Shown here one piece after another: positions 29,872-41,572 of a stretch of 64,000 nucleotides of DNA; position 1 is the first letter of the stretch, and every line of letters starts with the position of its first letter. Where the stretch lies: NCBI GenBank assembly GCA_030710605.1, contig CP092882.1, positions 14,630,062-14,694,061 on the forward strand. Direction: 5' to 3'. Made by a program: the position numbers and the translations under genes. The notes below the pieces were generated by a model. That model ran no database searches, was not told the DNA's origin, and worked only from the letters and a program-made list of their open reading frames with translations. This stretch comes from Cordylochernes scorpioides (lineage: Eukaryota > Arthropoda > Arachnida > Pseudoscorpiones > Chernetidae).

Positions 29872-32440
29872 ACAACTTGGATCGGCACTTCGGAAACGAG
29901 GAACCAGAGGACGAGATCTCTCTGACCACTTGTGGTTTGGTAAATCCGCCCTTTTCTGAGAATGAGGTGAAACTGACGGCTTTCAAGTTCGGGAAAAGGA
30001 AATCTCCTGGTCCCGAAGGGATCGATAACACGGTCGTGAAAGCCCTGGTAAGGATGCACCCATCGCTTCTTTCCAGGTTATTCGATAGGTGCCTGGACAC
30101 TGGTACATTTCCTGAGGCATGGAAGGTTGCCCGAGTAGTGCTTCTCGAAAAGTCTGGTAGAAAGGGTAATTCTCCTAATGATTATCGTCCGCTTTCTTTA
30201 CTAGTGTGTCTAGGTATTGCTGGCTCGGCAACCCTGGAGCTCTGACGTCACTACCTGTGGATGTAACCCAGGCGAGGCCGCGTGGCCACGAGACTTATTC
30301 TTTTCTTTTTTCCCCATGTTTACTTTTTAATCTATATATATTCCTTTTACCTTGTAGTTAATTAAAGTATAATTAACGTTGAGCGCTGTGTGTAATCAAT
30401 TGGAATACAACAGGTATGGTCCTGGATAGCCTACTAGCTCAGCGACTGAAGCATTGGCTAGAGAGTAATGAGCTCCCTTCCTCTTTCCAACATGGTTTTA
30501 GGGAAGGGAAGTCCACAACCACAGCTCTGAACGAAGTGTTAGAGGGGGTTGAGATGGGCTTAAATAAGGGTGCTTGGGTTCTTTTCGTGGCGCTGTGGAC
30601 ATTGATGGCGCGTTCAACTCCATGAGCTGGAACAAGCTGATGAGAAATTTGAAGGACACGGGTTGTCCTGATAATTTGTGCAGCTTGGTTCGTGACTTCC
30701 TGAGGGATAGACGGATTAGCCTCAGTTTTGGTGGGCGGAAGTTGGAAAGAAACTGTGCTAGGGGTTGCCCCCAGGGCTCTTGCTGCGGACCTATTCTGTG
30801 GAATATCCTGGTAAACACCGTTTCCCAGGAGGAGCTCCCTGAGGGAGCCAGGCTGGTTCTCTATGCTGACGACCAGTTCCTCATCATTGAGACTGCTTCG
30901 AGAGCGAAGGCTGAAAAGTGTGTTGAAACTTCTCTCCAAATTCTCTCGATCTGGGCCCATGACTCTGGCCTTAAGTTCAATGTCTCCAAAACTAAAGCCC
31001 TCAGCTTTAAGCCTAGGGACATAAGAACTAAAAGTAAAGGGATCAAATGGAAACACAAGCCGGCTATCCGGATGGAAGGACGGAGGGTAGCGTTGGTCAA
31101 TAGGATGACCATCCTGGGGGTGGTCATTGATGACAAGATGGGTTGGCAATACCAGGCGGAGGAGGAGATGGTGGCGAGAGGCAGGGAGGCGTTGTGCAGG
31201 CCTGTCCTGGTTGGCTCTCAACAGGGGGGGAGAGAAGGAGGGTACTATTTTTAGGAACCTCTGCCTCTCCTGTGTCGAGCCAATCTTGCTATATGCTTCC
31301 GGGGCTTGGTGGCGCCGAAACAGGGAATAGAAGGTGGCAATAACTTTAGAGAGAGTGCAGAGGACAGCGGCACTCAGAATCACAGGGGGATATCGCACCA
31401 CCAGCAGTGAGGCCTTTTTGGTCCTCGCTGGGCTTATTCCCCTGGGATTGAAACTAGAGGAGGAGATCATCAGACAGAAGATCTGGGAGAACAGAGAAGA
31501 TGCCCTGGGACTTGAAGCGGGGGCCCTGGAATCGAAGAGGGATCAAAAGAAGCCTCCGCAGTGGTTGCCAAAGTGAAATTGGAGTCCTAGAGGGCCGACA
31601 GGGATTGGCACGGAGGTTTTCACTGATTGTAGTAAGTCTGGAACCAATACTGAAGCTGGGGTAGTGATATTCACTAATGGAGAGCTGATCTTCCAAGAAA
31701 GTTTAACACTCAGAGTGGACGAATTGGTCTTTTCAGCCGAGCTGGTTGCGATCAGGGTAGCCCTCAGAGTGTGTGCCGAGAAGAACTTCAGCCCGGACCG
31801 CCTCTATTCAGATTGTATGTCGGCCCTCGTCGGCATCAATCTGGAGAAAGAGCAACTCGCGCATCAAATAATCCAGGATCTGGAGATGATGACGCGGGCT
31901 CCGGAGCTCCCTTGGTTTAGGAGACACAGCCTCATCGAAGGTAATGAGTTCGCAGACAGGATCGCTAAGGCAGGATGCTTTAGAGGTAGATCACTGAGGA
32001 CCCCAGTGTCCAAGAAAGAAGTTTATAGGAGGATCAGGGGGCACGTCCAGGACTTATGGTTGGACAGATGGAGGAACAGTGTGAAGGGGAGAGAGGTATT
32101 CAATGGGGTAACAACACCCAAGTACCTCTGTAAGGTAATGTCCCACAAACTCATTAGGGTAGTTCGGGACATGGGCTCTTCCCCAAGTCTCCACAGATTT
32201 AAAATTAAGAGAAACCCTGATTGCGTCTATGGAGAAAGGGATGTGAATGCACGCCACTACGTCTTGGATTGTCCAAGGGTAGTGGGTGTACAGGAAGAGA
32301 GAAGGAGGGCGAGGGGCGCGATCGAGAGTAAGCTGCTAAGAAACCACAGCAAGCTTCTTGAGAAAGCCCACGACGTGGCAGCTGAGCTTTTCCTCAGCTG
32401 TGAGTGAACAGAGTCGACTGGGGGCTGCCTCCCCGCGGTC
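29872..32440 (+). pseudogene. R1/I-group-like LINE, RT plus RNase H, broken
   Basis: GC-richer than its surroundings. RT finger motifs (RKSPGPEGIDNTVVKAL, NDYRPLSLL) end at 30212, where a solo LTR is inserted. RT resumes at 30418 (FQHGFREGKSTTTALNE), shifts frame at about 30593, and continues with DIDGAFNSMSW, CPQGSCCGPILWN and the catalytic LYADDQFLI at about 30865. Another frameshift near 31220 and a stop at 31328 follow. Then VQRTAALRITGGYRTTS and an RNase H-like part (ELVAIRVALRV, YSDCMSALVG, HSLIEGNEFADRIAKAG; 31680-31990), a Cys/His tail, and a stop at 32405. A GC-rich 3' end (GCCTCCCCGCGGTCC) follows. Confidence 0.8.
30218..30412 (+). mobile_element. Solo LTR, 195 bp, TSD GGTAT
   Basis: Starts TGCTGGCTCGGC, ends AATACAACA, and is flanked on both sides by GGTAT (30213-30217 and 30413-30417). 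Taking it out together with one GGTAT rejoins the reverse-transcriptase reading at VCLG and VLDSLL. The 5 bp duplication is typical of LTR retrotransposons. The internal part was lost by LTR recombination. No full-length copy is in the window. Confidence 0.85.
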
Positions 32441-32469
32441 CCTGCTGGACACAGTAGATAGTTTCCTAT

Positions 32470-35395
32470 TTTGCTATGATTAAAGGCCACCGGTATAGAA
32501 ATCCTCCCAGACACGTTGTCTGGGAGGTGGTGTTTCCAGGTATAATGTCCAAGCACTAGCTTGGATACCGTTACTTGGCTTATGAGTTGAACAGAATAGC
32601 AGCGAAGGGTATGCTTCGCATGCCGGCTTGTGGACCGAAAGGTCTGGGTGGCCATCTGCTTCTAGGGTATACCAACTGTGCTTAGGTGGGATCCTCCAGT
32701 TCTGGTTTATTTTGGCTACTGTTTCTATTTCTTTAAAAGTAAGTTTATTTTTCTGTAGCAAGGGTTCTTTTGTGCCTTTTTTTCGCAAGCGCATCAGCAG
32801 CTTCATTGCCTTCAATGCTAACATGTAAGAGCATCCATTGAAGGTGAATTTTTGAGGTATTGAGAGTTTTTGGAGATAACCAATTATGTTCCTGCTTACT
32901 TTGTCTCTAAGTCCCCTTGTGTGACTAAAGTGTTGTATGGCACTTCTACTATCAGTAAGAATCCATATATCGTGATGTTTAATTTTTCTGATGGATTTTA
33001 AGACTTCATAGATGGCTATAAGTTCTGATCTGAAGTATGTAATTGAAAGTTCTGTGTTTATTTTCATAACTCTTGATTTTGTTTATATATTTTTTGCAGA
33101 TTGTAGCTTATTCTATCCTTTAAGGGCATAATGTCTGCCTCGTAAAGTACAATATTATTAGGACAGGTTTTTCGAAGACCTGCAATAATTCTAGCTGCAT
33201 TTAGTTGTATCCTTTCCAGTGTTTTTAGATTTGTTTCAGATGCTGTACCATAGATTTGATATCCATATTCCAAGATAGGTCTCATTAGAGATGTGTAAGT
33301 TAATTTTAGTGTTGTTGCTTCAGCTCCCCACTCTTCCTGAAACATATTTCAAGATTTTTAGTCGGTCTCTTCCTTTTCTAACAACTCCTTCAATATGCTT
33401 ACTGGAGTTAATTTCTGGATCCAGTGTGTAGCCGAGATATTTAGGATGTTTATTATATTGCAATTGTTGTTCTTTCAGAATAATATTTGGTCTTATTTTG
33501 TATAGTTTCTTATCGGTAGTAAAAAGACAGGTTTCAGATTTTTGGGGGTTAAATTCTAATTTATATTTATTAGCAATTTTTTTCTAGGTGGAGAAGAGTC
33601 TTGTTCAAATCTCTTTCAGCTTTTTTTTCAGTTAGTGTTGCTGCTCCATAGAATAATGTCATCAGCGAAAAGTCCAATATTGGTTTTATGTGAAAATATT
33701 TCTTCTATGCCTGCAATAAATAGGGTGAAGAGAGTTGGGCTAAGGATTGATCCTTGTGGTAATCCTTGGTACAATTTGAAGGTTTTAGATAAAGTGCCAT
33801 TATATTTGACCCTGATTTATATATTTTTAAGGGAATCATTTATCCAAGTGATAGCTTTTCCATCAATTTTGAAATGTTTGTATAATTTTGTAATTAACTT
33901 GTTTTTCCATACCTTATCAAAAGCTTGTGTAAGGTCTAAAAAGCAGCTATTGTGTGGTTAGTTGATTTTTGTTTTGTGTATCTTTTACCTTTTGTGTGAA
34001 AATAAGAGTTGGTCTATTGTCCCATGTCCTTTCCTAAATCCATATTGTTCTTCTGGTAAGAGATTTCTTGTGTCGGGGTGGTAGGTGAGTCGTCTGAGTA
34101 TAATATTTTCCATTAATTTGCAGCAAATATTTGTTAGGGAGATAGGTCGGTAGTTTTTTGGGTCATCAGCAGATTTGTCAAGTTTTTTAATGGGAATTAT
34201 TGTTGCATTTTTACAGTCTTGAGGCAATTTTCCAGTTTTCCAGGAGTTATTGAAAATATAAAGAAGTCTTTCTTTGCCAATTTTGCCCAAGTTTGATATC
34301 ATTCGGCCATGGATTCCATCTGGCCCAGGAGTCTTGTTTAGGTCAGTGTTTTCTAATGCATAAGCTAGCTCTTTCATATTGATTTTTTTCATGGAAAATA
34401 TTATGAGTGCTGGTGACATTTTTACAGTCATGAATAATCTTTCGGGCCTTTTTTCAACCTTGATTTTACTACTTATTTGATATGAATTACCTAAAAGATT
34501 GGCAGCAATTTTGTCATTAGTTTCTGGTGTACCATCTGTATTCTTAATCATATTTGTGTTTTCAGTTTGTGGCTGGACTCTGTCAATTTGTTTTGCCAAA
34601 TTCCAAAGTTTTGTATTTGGGTTTCTTGGGTTCAGGTTTTCACAGGTTTGTTTCCATTTTCCCCTTTTCATATTTACGTGTAATCTTTTTATTCTTGCAA
34701 TCACAATGTTCAGTTCTACAATTTGTTTGGTTTTGGGTGCACTTTTTTGTAGTTCGTTTCTTTTAGTTATAAGTGTTTGAATATTTTTTGCCTGGTGTCT
34801 ATAATTTGGAATCCATTTCTTAATATTACCTCTTGGTATTGAAACTTTGGCTGCTTTAATAATGGTGTTTTCGAAAGATATCATATTAGCCTTTTTGAAG
34901 TTCCAGAATTTTTCTTAATTGAGCTAGTTTTGGTCTTGGTGCTAATTTCTATCAAATTAGGCAAATGATCACTTCCAAAACCTTTTAATATTTTCTATTT
35001 GCATTTGTGGAAAATGTCAGGAGGGTAAAAACGTATATCAAGGGCTTGTGCAGTATTATAGCTTGTAGGAATGATGGGTAGGATTCCCATCATTTAAGCA
35101 CATGGAGGCATTGTCGTCAAATATGTTTGATAGTATTTTGCCTCTTGGGTTTGGCGTAGAACATCCCCATAGTTGATGTTTGGCATTAAGGTCACCTACA
35201 ATAATAGTGTTGTCTGTAAGAAATTGAGCCATTGTTCCATCGTCAATAAATGTATTGTTTGGAGGGTGATACATATTGTATATGTTGATGGCTTTGTTTT
35301 GATTGAGGTAGACTTTAATACCTTGGGCTTCGAGGTCTAATGTGTTTGTAATATTAACGGCTATGTCCTCATAGTACAAATTCTTGATTAAAAAT
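32470..35395 (-). pseudogene. Jockey-like LINE, minus strand, broken
   Basis: Reading right to left: endonuclease (AINIYNMYHPPNN, IIVGDLNAKHQLWG; 35400-35056), RT N-terminal spacer (34884 downwards; ALENTDLNKTPGPDGIHGRM, NYRPISLTNICCK, EEQYGFRKGHGTIDQL), an RT palm containing FADDIILW (33655), post-RT (MRPILEYGYQIYGTA), and RNase H (YFRSELIAIYEVLKSI, DIWILTDSRSAIQHF; 33067-32480). At least four frame breaks. Its 3' end lies in 32470-32560 with a TCTGGGAGG hairpin. Confidence 0.78.
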
Positions 35396-36206
35396 GCTAG
35401 GCCACGCCCTTTAACAGCATATACAGATGGATCTTCAGACCTTACCCTGAGTAATGGAGGGGCCGGAATTAACATAATACTGCAAGATGGAACAAACATC
35501 AAAATCAAAGAAGGAGCAGGACAGATTTCGTCAAACTTCACTTGTGAACTGACAGCTATCTGGAAAGCCCTTGATGTATGCCTTAACCAACCATCCCTGC
35601 ATCAAGCAGAAGGAATTTTAATATAAAGCGATTCCATATCCGCTCTAGAAGCAATTCAGAAAGGCAATACTAAAATCACACAGAAAATACACTCGTTACT
35701 TACCCAACTGGAACCATTGGAGAATAACTGCATTCTACAATGGATTCCTGCCAGTGTTTGGATCGGGGGTAATGAAATGGCTTTTGAATTGGCAAAGGAG
35801 CCAGAAAGTTGAGCCAAAGGAAAGAACAAATGTCATTATTTGACGCTGGTTCTTTGTCAAAATACAAGATAACTAAACAAAAAAATAAGAAAAGATCAAA
35901 ATGCGAAATAAACTTTGAGAGAAAAATGACAAAAACTATAACAAGACTTAGAACAAAACACTATAAAGGAATGACAATACATCCAGATGGCACAATAACA
36001 TATAGGGCATGCAACAATTGTCCTGGTGTGGAACTTACACCTACCCACATATTATCATAGCCAGCAATGGCCGCAGCCTTGCAGAAATTTGACATAGACC
36101 CTGAGCAGCAGCTTTAGACACCCAAGATAGTGGACATTGCTGCTGCTGTGATGGAGATGCATGGAGACATCTGAGGCTCTTTATTGGACACGACAACAAC
36201 AACGGC
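35396..36206 (+). pseudogene. LINE 3' part: RNase H and Cys/His tail
   Basis: Begins in mid-gene with RNase H (AYTDGSSD, NFTCELTAIWKALDV), in-frame stops at 35624 and 35809, then ITRLRTKHYKGMTIHPDG and CNNCPGVELTPTHILS. After a TAG in place of a Cys-containing codon come MAAALQKFDIDPEQQL and a GACACGACAACAACAAC tail. Same family as 13150-13472 and the scrap at 38995-39065. Confidence 0.78.
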
Positions 36207-36359
36207 ATTCCAGAGTAAAATAAATTATCAGAGATAGATACATATTTTTCAAATGAATTAAAATAAATATAATCGATACTGAGTGAGAGTTGAATTAAAA
36301 ATATTAGAAATTTATTATCTTCGGAAACAAAACGTATCTAAAATATCAATTTTCTTTTT

Positions 36360-36753
36360 GCTACATGTTTCAATTTGCATTTACCTATTTTACATATCTC
36401 TGATTGTATTTGAAAATCGTTAACCAATTCTTCATACTTTTGGCAAAGTGGTGTTTTATTAATTTGTTATTTGATATTATTAGGGTTCTTTCCTGGTATT
36501 CAAAAAGGAAAAATACGTGTCGATCAGTTATATTTTTCAATTTATCAAACAATTTGGCCGCTGAATCTCTGATTCTGGTAGAGCGCCATCTGGCGAATAA
36601 AATTGTAACTAAAATCAATTTCGATTTTTTTGATTATTTGCCATAAAAATCCCATTGTATCCTGAACACAATGGTGTTTACCGCATTGCTCTAGCGCAAA
36701 TATTCGCGGAGTTATTAATTTTTAAAATAGTGCGGGACTTTTGGATCACCCTG
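36360..36753 (-). repeat. Right terminal inverted repeat
   Basis: Inverted partner of 25499-25891; it includes GAGCGCCATCTGGCG and ends GGATCACCCTG before TA. Confidence 0.85.
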
Positions 36754-36934
36754 TACATATAGCTCTTTAATCATTGTTAGTATTTTATTTTACACACATG
36801 AACAAAACTCAAGGAAGTGATAAGTCTTTGTTATCACCGGTCATCTATTTATTATCTATTTTGATATTACAGTTTAATTCTCATCTTTAACTCTTTATTT
36901 ATAATTATATATATTTATATTGATTTCTTTTGCG

Positions 36935-37230
36935 TATTATAGTACACATGGTACAGACCATGATAAGCATGGTGGGTAGAGGTTGACGACTGCTTTTACT
37001 GTAAGTGTACCACATATCTACATATGTGAAAAACAGTTCGACTTTGCACTTACAAATGTGTCAGAGCCACGTTTGGTTACTTGCACTCGCTGGTGGGGTT
37101 GAATTTGGCAAGAATCGGGGGTCATTGGAGCATTTTTTTTTTCAAATCAGAAAAAATTTACCAATGCGGTAATCGAACCCGAATCGTAACGGTCATAAAC
37201 CAACGGTTTTATATAATATTGTGTTTGTTG
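36935..37230 (-). repeat. SINE copy, minus strand, best tRNA-like head
   Basis: Minus strand: ACCGTTGGTTTATGACCG, then GGGTTCGATTACCGC (B box with one change), ATGCTCCAATGACCCCCGAT, AACGTGGCTCTGACACATTT, CAGTAAAAGCAGTCGTCAAC and CCATGCTTATCATGGTCTGT. Confidence 0.6.
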
Positions 37231-37274
37231 ATATAATTGGAATATACGTCAGGAAAAATGAACGTTTATAATAT

Positions 37275-37448
37275 TGCTATTAGGGAAGACAAAAACTTCA
37301 GGAGGAGACAACAATTTATTTCAGGCAAGGACAAACTATGAATGGTAAACAAAAGATAAGCCACAAGTGAAATTTACAGAGTAGCAAAATATAATCGTAA
37401 AAATAACCACTCTGTTAATAAAAATAAATTAATATATACTTTGTTACA
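37275..37448 (-). mobile_element. Solo LTR, 174 bp, TSD ATAT
   Basis: Plus strand starts TGCTATTAGGG and ends TTGTTACA, with ATAT on both sides (37271-37274; 37449-37452). It is the inverted relative of 54720-54904, sharing AAATAAATTGTTGTCTC and ATAGTTTGTCCTTG in LTR orientation. Confidence 0.7.
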
Positions 37449-37452
37449 ATAT

Positions 37453-38578
37453 TGTCACGGTAGTGATAACGAGTATAACAAAAATTTAAGTTAAAAATAA
37501 TTTATTGATTAGAATGCAAACTATTTTTTTTAACTTAATTTACAAGTGATAATATACAAGCATGGTAAGGGGTATTACTATGTAAATATTTATGACGATA
37601 AACAACAGAGTATTCAAAATAATTACCCAATGGCACAATATATCTATCTGTTATTCATTAATTGCATTAACGATCAATTTGAAATTCCATCTATCTCTCT
37701 CCCATAGGGAGATATCTAAATTATCATAACTAACTATAAATTAATAGGAGAAATAGTATAATCCCCTCGAGTTAATTAACCAGGAGGAACAAATTACTAA
37801 TAAAATTACCCTTCTCTTTCATAACGCGAATCCTTCCTCTCTAACCATTTTATAATCCTTTCTCTATAATGGCTATTCACAAATAATTCCCTTCATCGCC
37901 ACCAGAGGGAGCGCACCGTATTATAAAAGCAGACGACGTAGTTAAATGTCAACAGATAAATTTCTAATTAATGTCAAGCCATTCTTTAAACGTCATTTTG
38001 GCAACGTGCCATTAAATTTTATCTTAAAAAATATATATATATAGCCTTCGATGTCACTATAATATATTTCTTTAAGGTTATAAATTCACAATATATTTGA
38101 ACATATTGAGTCTTTTAATCAATAAATATGCAAATATTAGAATATTAGGAGAGCTGAACATGTGATGATGAAATTCGAGTAGATCTGAACTTTTCTTTCT
38201 TCTGTTTTATTTGAAAATAATATAATATGGAATTATATTAGACTTTAAATAGAATATAGTCTTAATTTAACGTTAATTTATATTAAGAGGGTAAAAAAAC
38301 CACACAATTATTTGTGGTTAGACTTTTTAAAAAATTGCGCCACTCTTGCTTCGAAAAATATTTACAACTACTCTGCCGGCAAGCTCGTGCATGCGTCCTG
38401 CTGATCAATAAGCAAAATAATGGATATCTTAGATATTTTCTGCCGTTTTAAACCGTCGGAAACACACCACCTATACCGTCCGTACCCACTCTAAAACACA
38501 ATAGAAATGAAATGAACTGCGCATGCGTAACCAGAAAAAGAAGCGAACATATAGGCGTAGTATTAAAGCCCCCAAAAA
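37453..38578. other. No gene seen; possible promoter-like stretch at 38330-38560
   Basis: Mostly unique AT-rich DNA, one of the longest stretches here without an obvious element. 38330-38560 is GC-richer and has TGCGCATGCG (38518-38527), identical to the NRF-1 core palindrome. No open frame supports a gene downstream. Confidence 0.3.
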
Positions 38579-38579
38579 T

Positions 38580-38810
38580 TAGGTATATAAATGTAAATGT
38601 ATCAAAAGAGAGGCATCTCTCCTTTTATTAGTGCATTATAACCATGAATTACGTTTATCATCCTAGTAAAAAACTTTATTAGTGGTGATTTAAGGAATTA
38701 TCCTCAACACAAGTATTGACAAATTCAGACAAAACCAACCTGTATACCATGGTATCGGGCTTTGGCCCTCATCAGTACAGGGACGGCTTCGATTTCATAA
38801 CATACAGCTT
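38580..38810 (-). repeat. Family E copy with hammerhead
   Basis: Matches 21625-21815 (ACCATGAATTACGTTTATCA, CCTAGTAAAAAACTTTA, then the CCATGG-centred hairpin). Truncated after CGATTTCATAACAT. Confidence 0.65.
38732..38789 (-). ncRNA. Hammerhead, family E, A14 changed
   Basis: Minus strand: outer stem I AAGCC/GGUUU, inner CCUGUA/UACAGG, CUGAUGA, GGGC-CAAA-GCCC, then GAUA in place of GAAA, ACC-AU-GGU, triplet GUA. The fold is preserved in full; only core A14 is U. This should greatly reduce activity. Confidence 0.65.
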
Positions 38811-39140
38811 TGTATGTCTTCAATAAGTTCAAAGTGTATCAAATATCTTTCAGAGTTATTGTATGGGGGGTGGGGAAGTCCGACCACACCTCCCTGCGGT
38901 CCCCCCTGGACCCTTGGAATATTTGACCAAATTCTGGTTCGTTTCCAAGGTGACTAACGTGGCAACGGTACCCATTTTCTAATGAAGAGCAAGATAGTGG
39001 ATATTGCTGCTGCTGTGATGGAGATGCATGGAGACATCTAAGACTTCTCTGGACACGACAACAACAGTTTTTGTATGAATTCCCATATATATGCTGAAAG
39101 GTACAATTTCCTTAAGTTTTATCTATGAGTGTAATAATGC
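38811..39140. repeat. Satellite S1 monomer broken by LINE 3' scraps
   Basis: S1 sequence at 38815-38862 and 39070-39135 encloses a GC-rich piece (GTGGGGAAGTCCGACCACAC) resembling the R1-like LINE tail at 32410, and a jockey-like 3' end (GCTGCTGCTGTGATGGAGAT...GACACGACAACAACAG). Confidence 0.6.
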
Positions 39141-39690
39141 TATTAATAGTTCATTGATATATTATTATTATTGTTTTTCAAGCCCACAAAATATGCAAAT
39201 GAGTTTTACCTTTGTGTGTTATTTGCATAAGCTATAAAAGGTATTTATGTTAAACGAAAATTTTAGGTACTTACGTGTGGAATTTCTTAATGTGGTTGAT
39301 TAAGTAATTTTGCGATGAAGAAAAATATTTTTTTAAAAAACGTTTTTAATTTCTCAATTTTTGTGTCTTAACTATATTTTAAATAAATATAAATAATACT
39401 TATATTTGTTCCAATATTTACCATTTGAACTTTAAATAGAATTCTTTATATACATTAGCATCGTCTGCGGAGTTAAGAAAAGTATCTTTTGGAGAAAAAT
39501 AAATTCTTGAAGAGAAAAAGCCAAAGGTTACGGTGCAACTTTTTACAAGAATAAAACTTGGTGAAAAAAATGCATTCTTCCTTTTAACCAATTGAATACT
39601 TTCCTTATTTGATATAAAATAGAATTTTATCTTCAAAATTTATTTACGAGTTTTCATTAAGATATCTGTATTTTATCCATTTATATGTGT
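39141..39690. other. No gene seen
   Basis: AT-rich. A 72-codon minus-strand frame at 39418-39636 shows no domain. Confidence 0.35.
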
Positions 39691-39694
39691 GGGG

Positions 39695-39892
39695 ATTATT
39701 GAAGGAATGGTTGGCATTGTCGATTTAAAACATCCAAGACCCAGGATCGAATATTTGAAGGAAAAGAAGAAGAGAAGAAAATTGTTCTTCAATGCCCAAA
39801 GATTCTTGTAAATGTCCACTAGTGAGTGAAAGCAACCAAACGAGGTTCTGGTACATCGTAACTTTAAAATTTGTATATGCTTTTTACATATA
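39695..39892 (+). repeat. SINE copy, cut by the gypsy LTR border
   Basis: Degenerate head (ACCCAGGATCGAAT) then ATTCTTGTAAATGTCCACTA and AACCAAACGAGGTTCTGGTA. It stops near the LTR at 39893, and its expected continuation is not found beyond 47122. Confidence 0.45.
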
Positions 39893-40568
39893 TGTGATAT
39901 ATGGGAAAAGGATCCTGAGAATCTTATCGACTCTCTATAATATAAAAAAAATGCTTGTCGACTTCACTGTGATAAAGTGCTTTGTCCTGAGAATCCTCGG
40001 GAGTGGATGGGATTTTGTATGTTTGGGCAGTCGTTATCAATGGCGGTGGATGAAACAATCGGCACACTATATCGATTAATGAATCACAAAACACCTCGGA
40101 ATATTAATCATTGGCGGCTCGGGAGAGGAGATGGAAGGATTTTCGCGATTAAATTGGATTGAGATGACTCACATCTTGGACCTCGAGGCACTACATTTAG
40201 AAGATGCACACACACGTCTTGACACACACGTTACCGACCGAACTCTGGTTGCCCCGCCCCCCGGCTTGGGTCATGTGGGACCCTGCTTGACCTTTGATTG
40301 GTCCCTGTCTCTGTCGGCCATGATGGTAAATTTGGTCGGGAAGAAGCTTTGCCTAACATCCCAATCTCTCAGGACATTCAACTCTGGAATATGAGGGCCT
40401 CTTTGTTCTAAGTGACCTAGATACACGACTTGGATCTGTCGTTCTTTTCTCTTCTACTTCTTCCATCTCCTCTTCCTTTGACTGCCATCTTTATTTGAAT
40501 CCATACAGAATACATTATATCCAACATGGTACATAATTATTTATTAGACAATATTCTTTATAATATTA
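39893..40568 (-). repeat. 3' LTR of the gypsy element
   Basis: 676 bp, TGTGATATATGGG at the outer plus-strand end. The only difference I find from the other LTR is at about 40196 (ACATTTAG against ACTTTTAG). The 60- to 90-codon frames in it are shared by both LTRs and are not genes. Confidence 0.93.
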
Positions 40569-41572
40569 CAGATGCGCCCCCTATGAATAAGAATTTTAAA
40601 AGGGATCTGTATTAAATTCTGAAAAAGGAAAAATAATTTTTTGGGAAAGAAAAAAAAATAAATTTTTTTTAAAATAGTGAGTGGTTAGATACAATTGGGG
40701 AGAAAGTAAATGATGGAAATAAGTAAAAAAAAGAAATTTGAGTAGATAGGGGTGCTTGCTAAACTAGGAAAAAATATGATAATTTTTTGGAGGAAAAAAA
40801 AAATCTTGCCTGCATAGGTGTTCAATCTTGCTGTGTGGAAACCCACAGCAAGGGAAACTCTATGAGGTGCAATCCAAACAAAACATATAAGACATTAACA
40901 GAGATAAAAAGAAAACTATAGACAATAAAATTTGGTGATGGAGGGAAAAAAAAAAAAAGAAAAAGAAATCTGATTAGCCTTTGGGGCGGTGAAAAAATAT
41001 AAACAAAACATAAAAAAAGAAATCAAAGCTCCTGTATGATAACTGAAGGCTGATACATGAGAAGTATTGCGTCAGGTCAGTTGTTCATTCAGTTAGGACA
41101 AAACAAGGTTTAAACAATAAAAGGAAAAAATAAACTTGAGGTGATTAAGAAATTGAAAGGGTGATAGACATGGATGGTGGGAATAAAAAAAATAAAAATA
41201 AAAAAATAAAAGTGCTGGTTGTGTACAAGTCCTTTAAAATTGGTTAACAAAAATATACACAAAAGAAGAATATTTTTTTACATAACAATGTCCAATCTTT
41301 GTTTATTATAGGGTCGTAGGTCATAAGGTTGCCAAAACTATATAGGTGCGTGAATGTATGCGAGTGTGTGTGAGTGTATGTTCCAGAAAGTAACTTTAAC
41401 TGTGGTGACACGCGAAAAGTGACGGCGGGTTTGTTTACATTCCGCAGGGAGGATGTGACGTCGGTCACGTGATCGGAAAGGACGTGACGTCGGCGCGGCG
41501 GAAGGTTTCTGTAAAGTGGACGCCAGCTGACAGCGGGGTGATCGACGAGTGTTTGTAAAGGTGGGGAGATTG
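40569..41572 (-). other. gypsy 3' non-coding region
   Basis: Between the pol stop and the 3' LTR. No env-sized frame. Several long A-rich tracts on the plus strand, then a GC-richer part (41395-41560) with repeated GACGTCGG or ACGTGACGTC. Just inside the LTR the element strand reads ATAGGGGGCGCATCTG, at best a short polypurine primer site. Confidence 0.6.

Larger units (their letters stand above)
25499..36753. mobile_element. 11.3-kb DNA transposon with ~395-bp TIRs, nested insertions
   Basis: Ends CAGGGTGATCCAAAAGTCCC and its complement, bordered by TA (25497-25498 and 36754-36755). TIRs cover 25499-25891 and 36360-36753. A broken transposase sits next to the left TIR on the minus strand. 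Everything from about 27326 to 36206 is retroelement sequence inserted afterwards, which accounts for the size. The two TIRs could in principle belong to separate insertions, but their outward orientation and the matching TA borders favour one element. Confidence 0.7.

Noticed and set aside
40131-40394. 87-codon frames inside both gypsy LTRs.
   Set aside because: They are the same LTR sequence twice, with no protein features; open by chance in GC-richer DNA.
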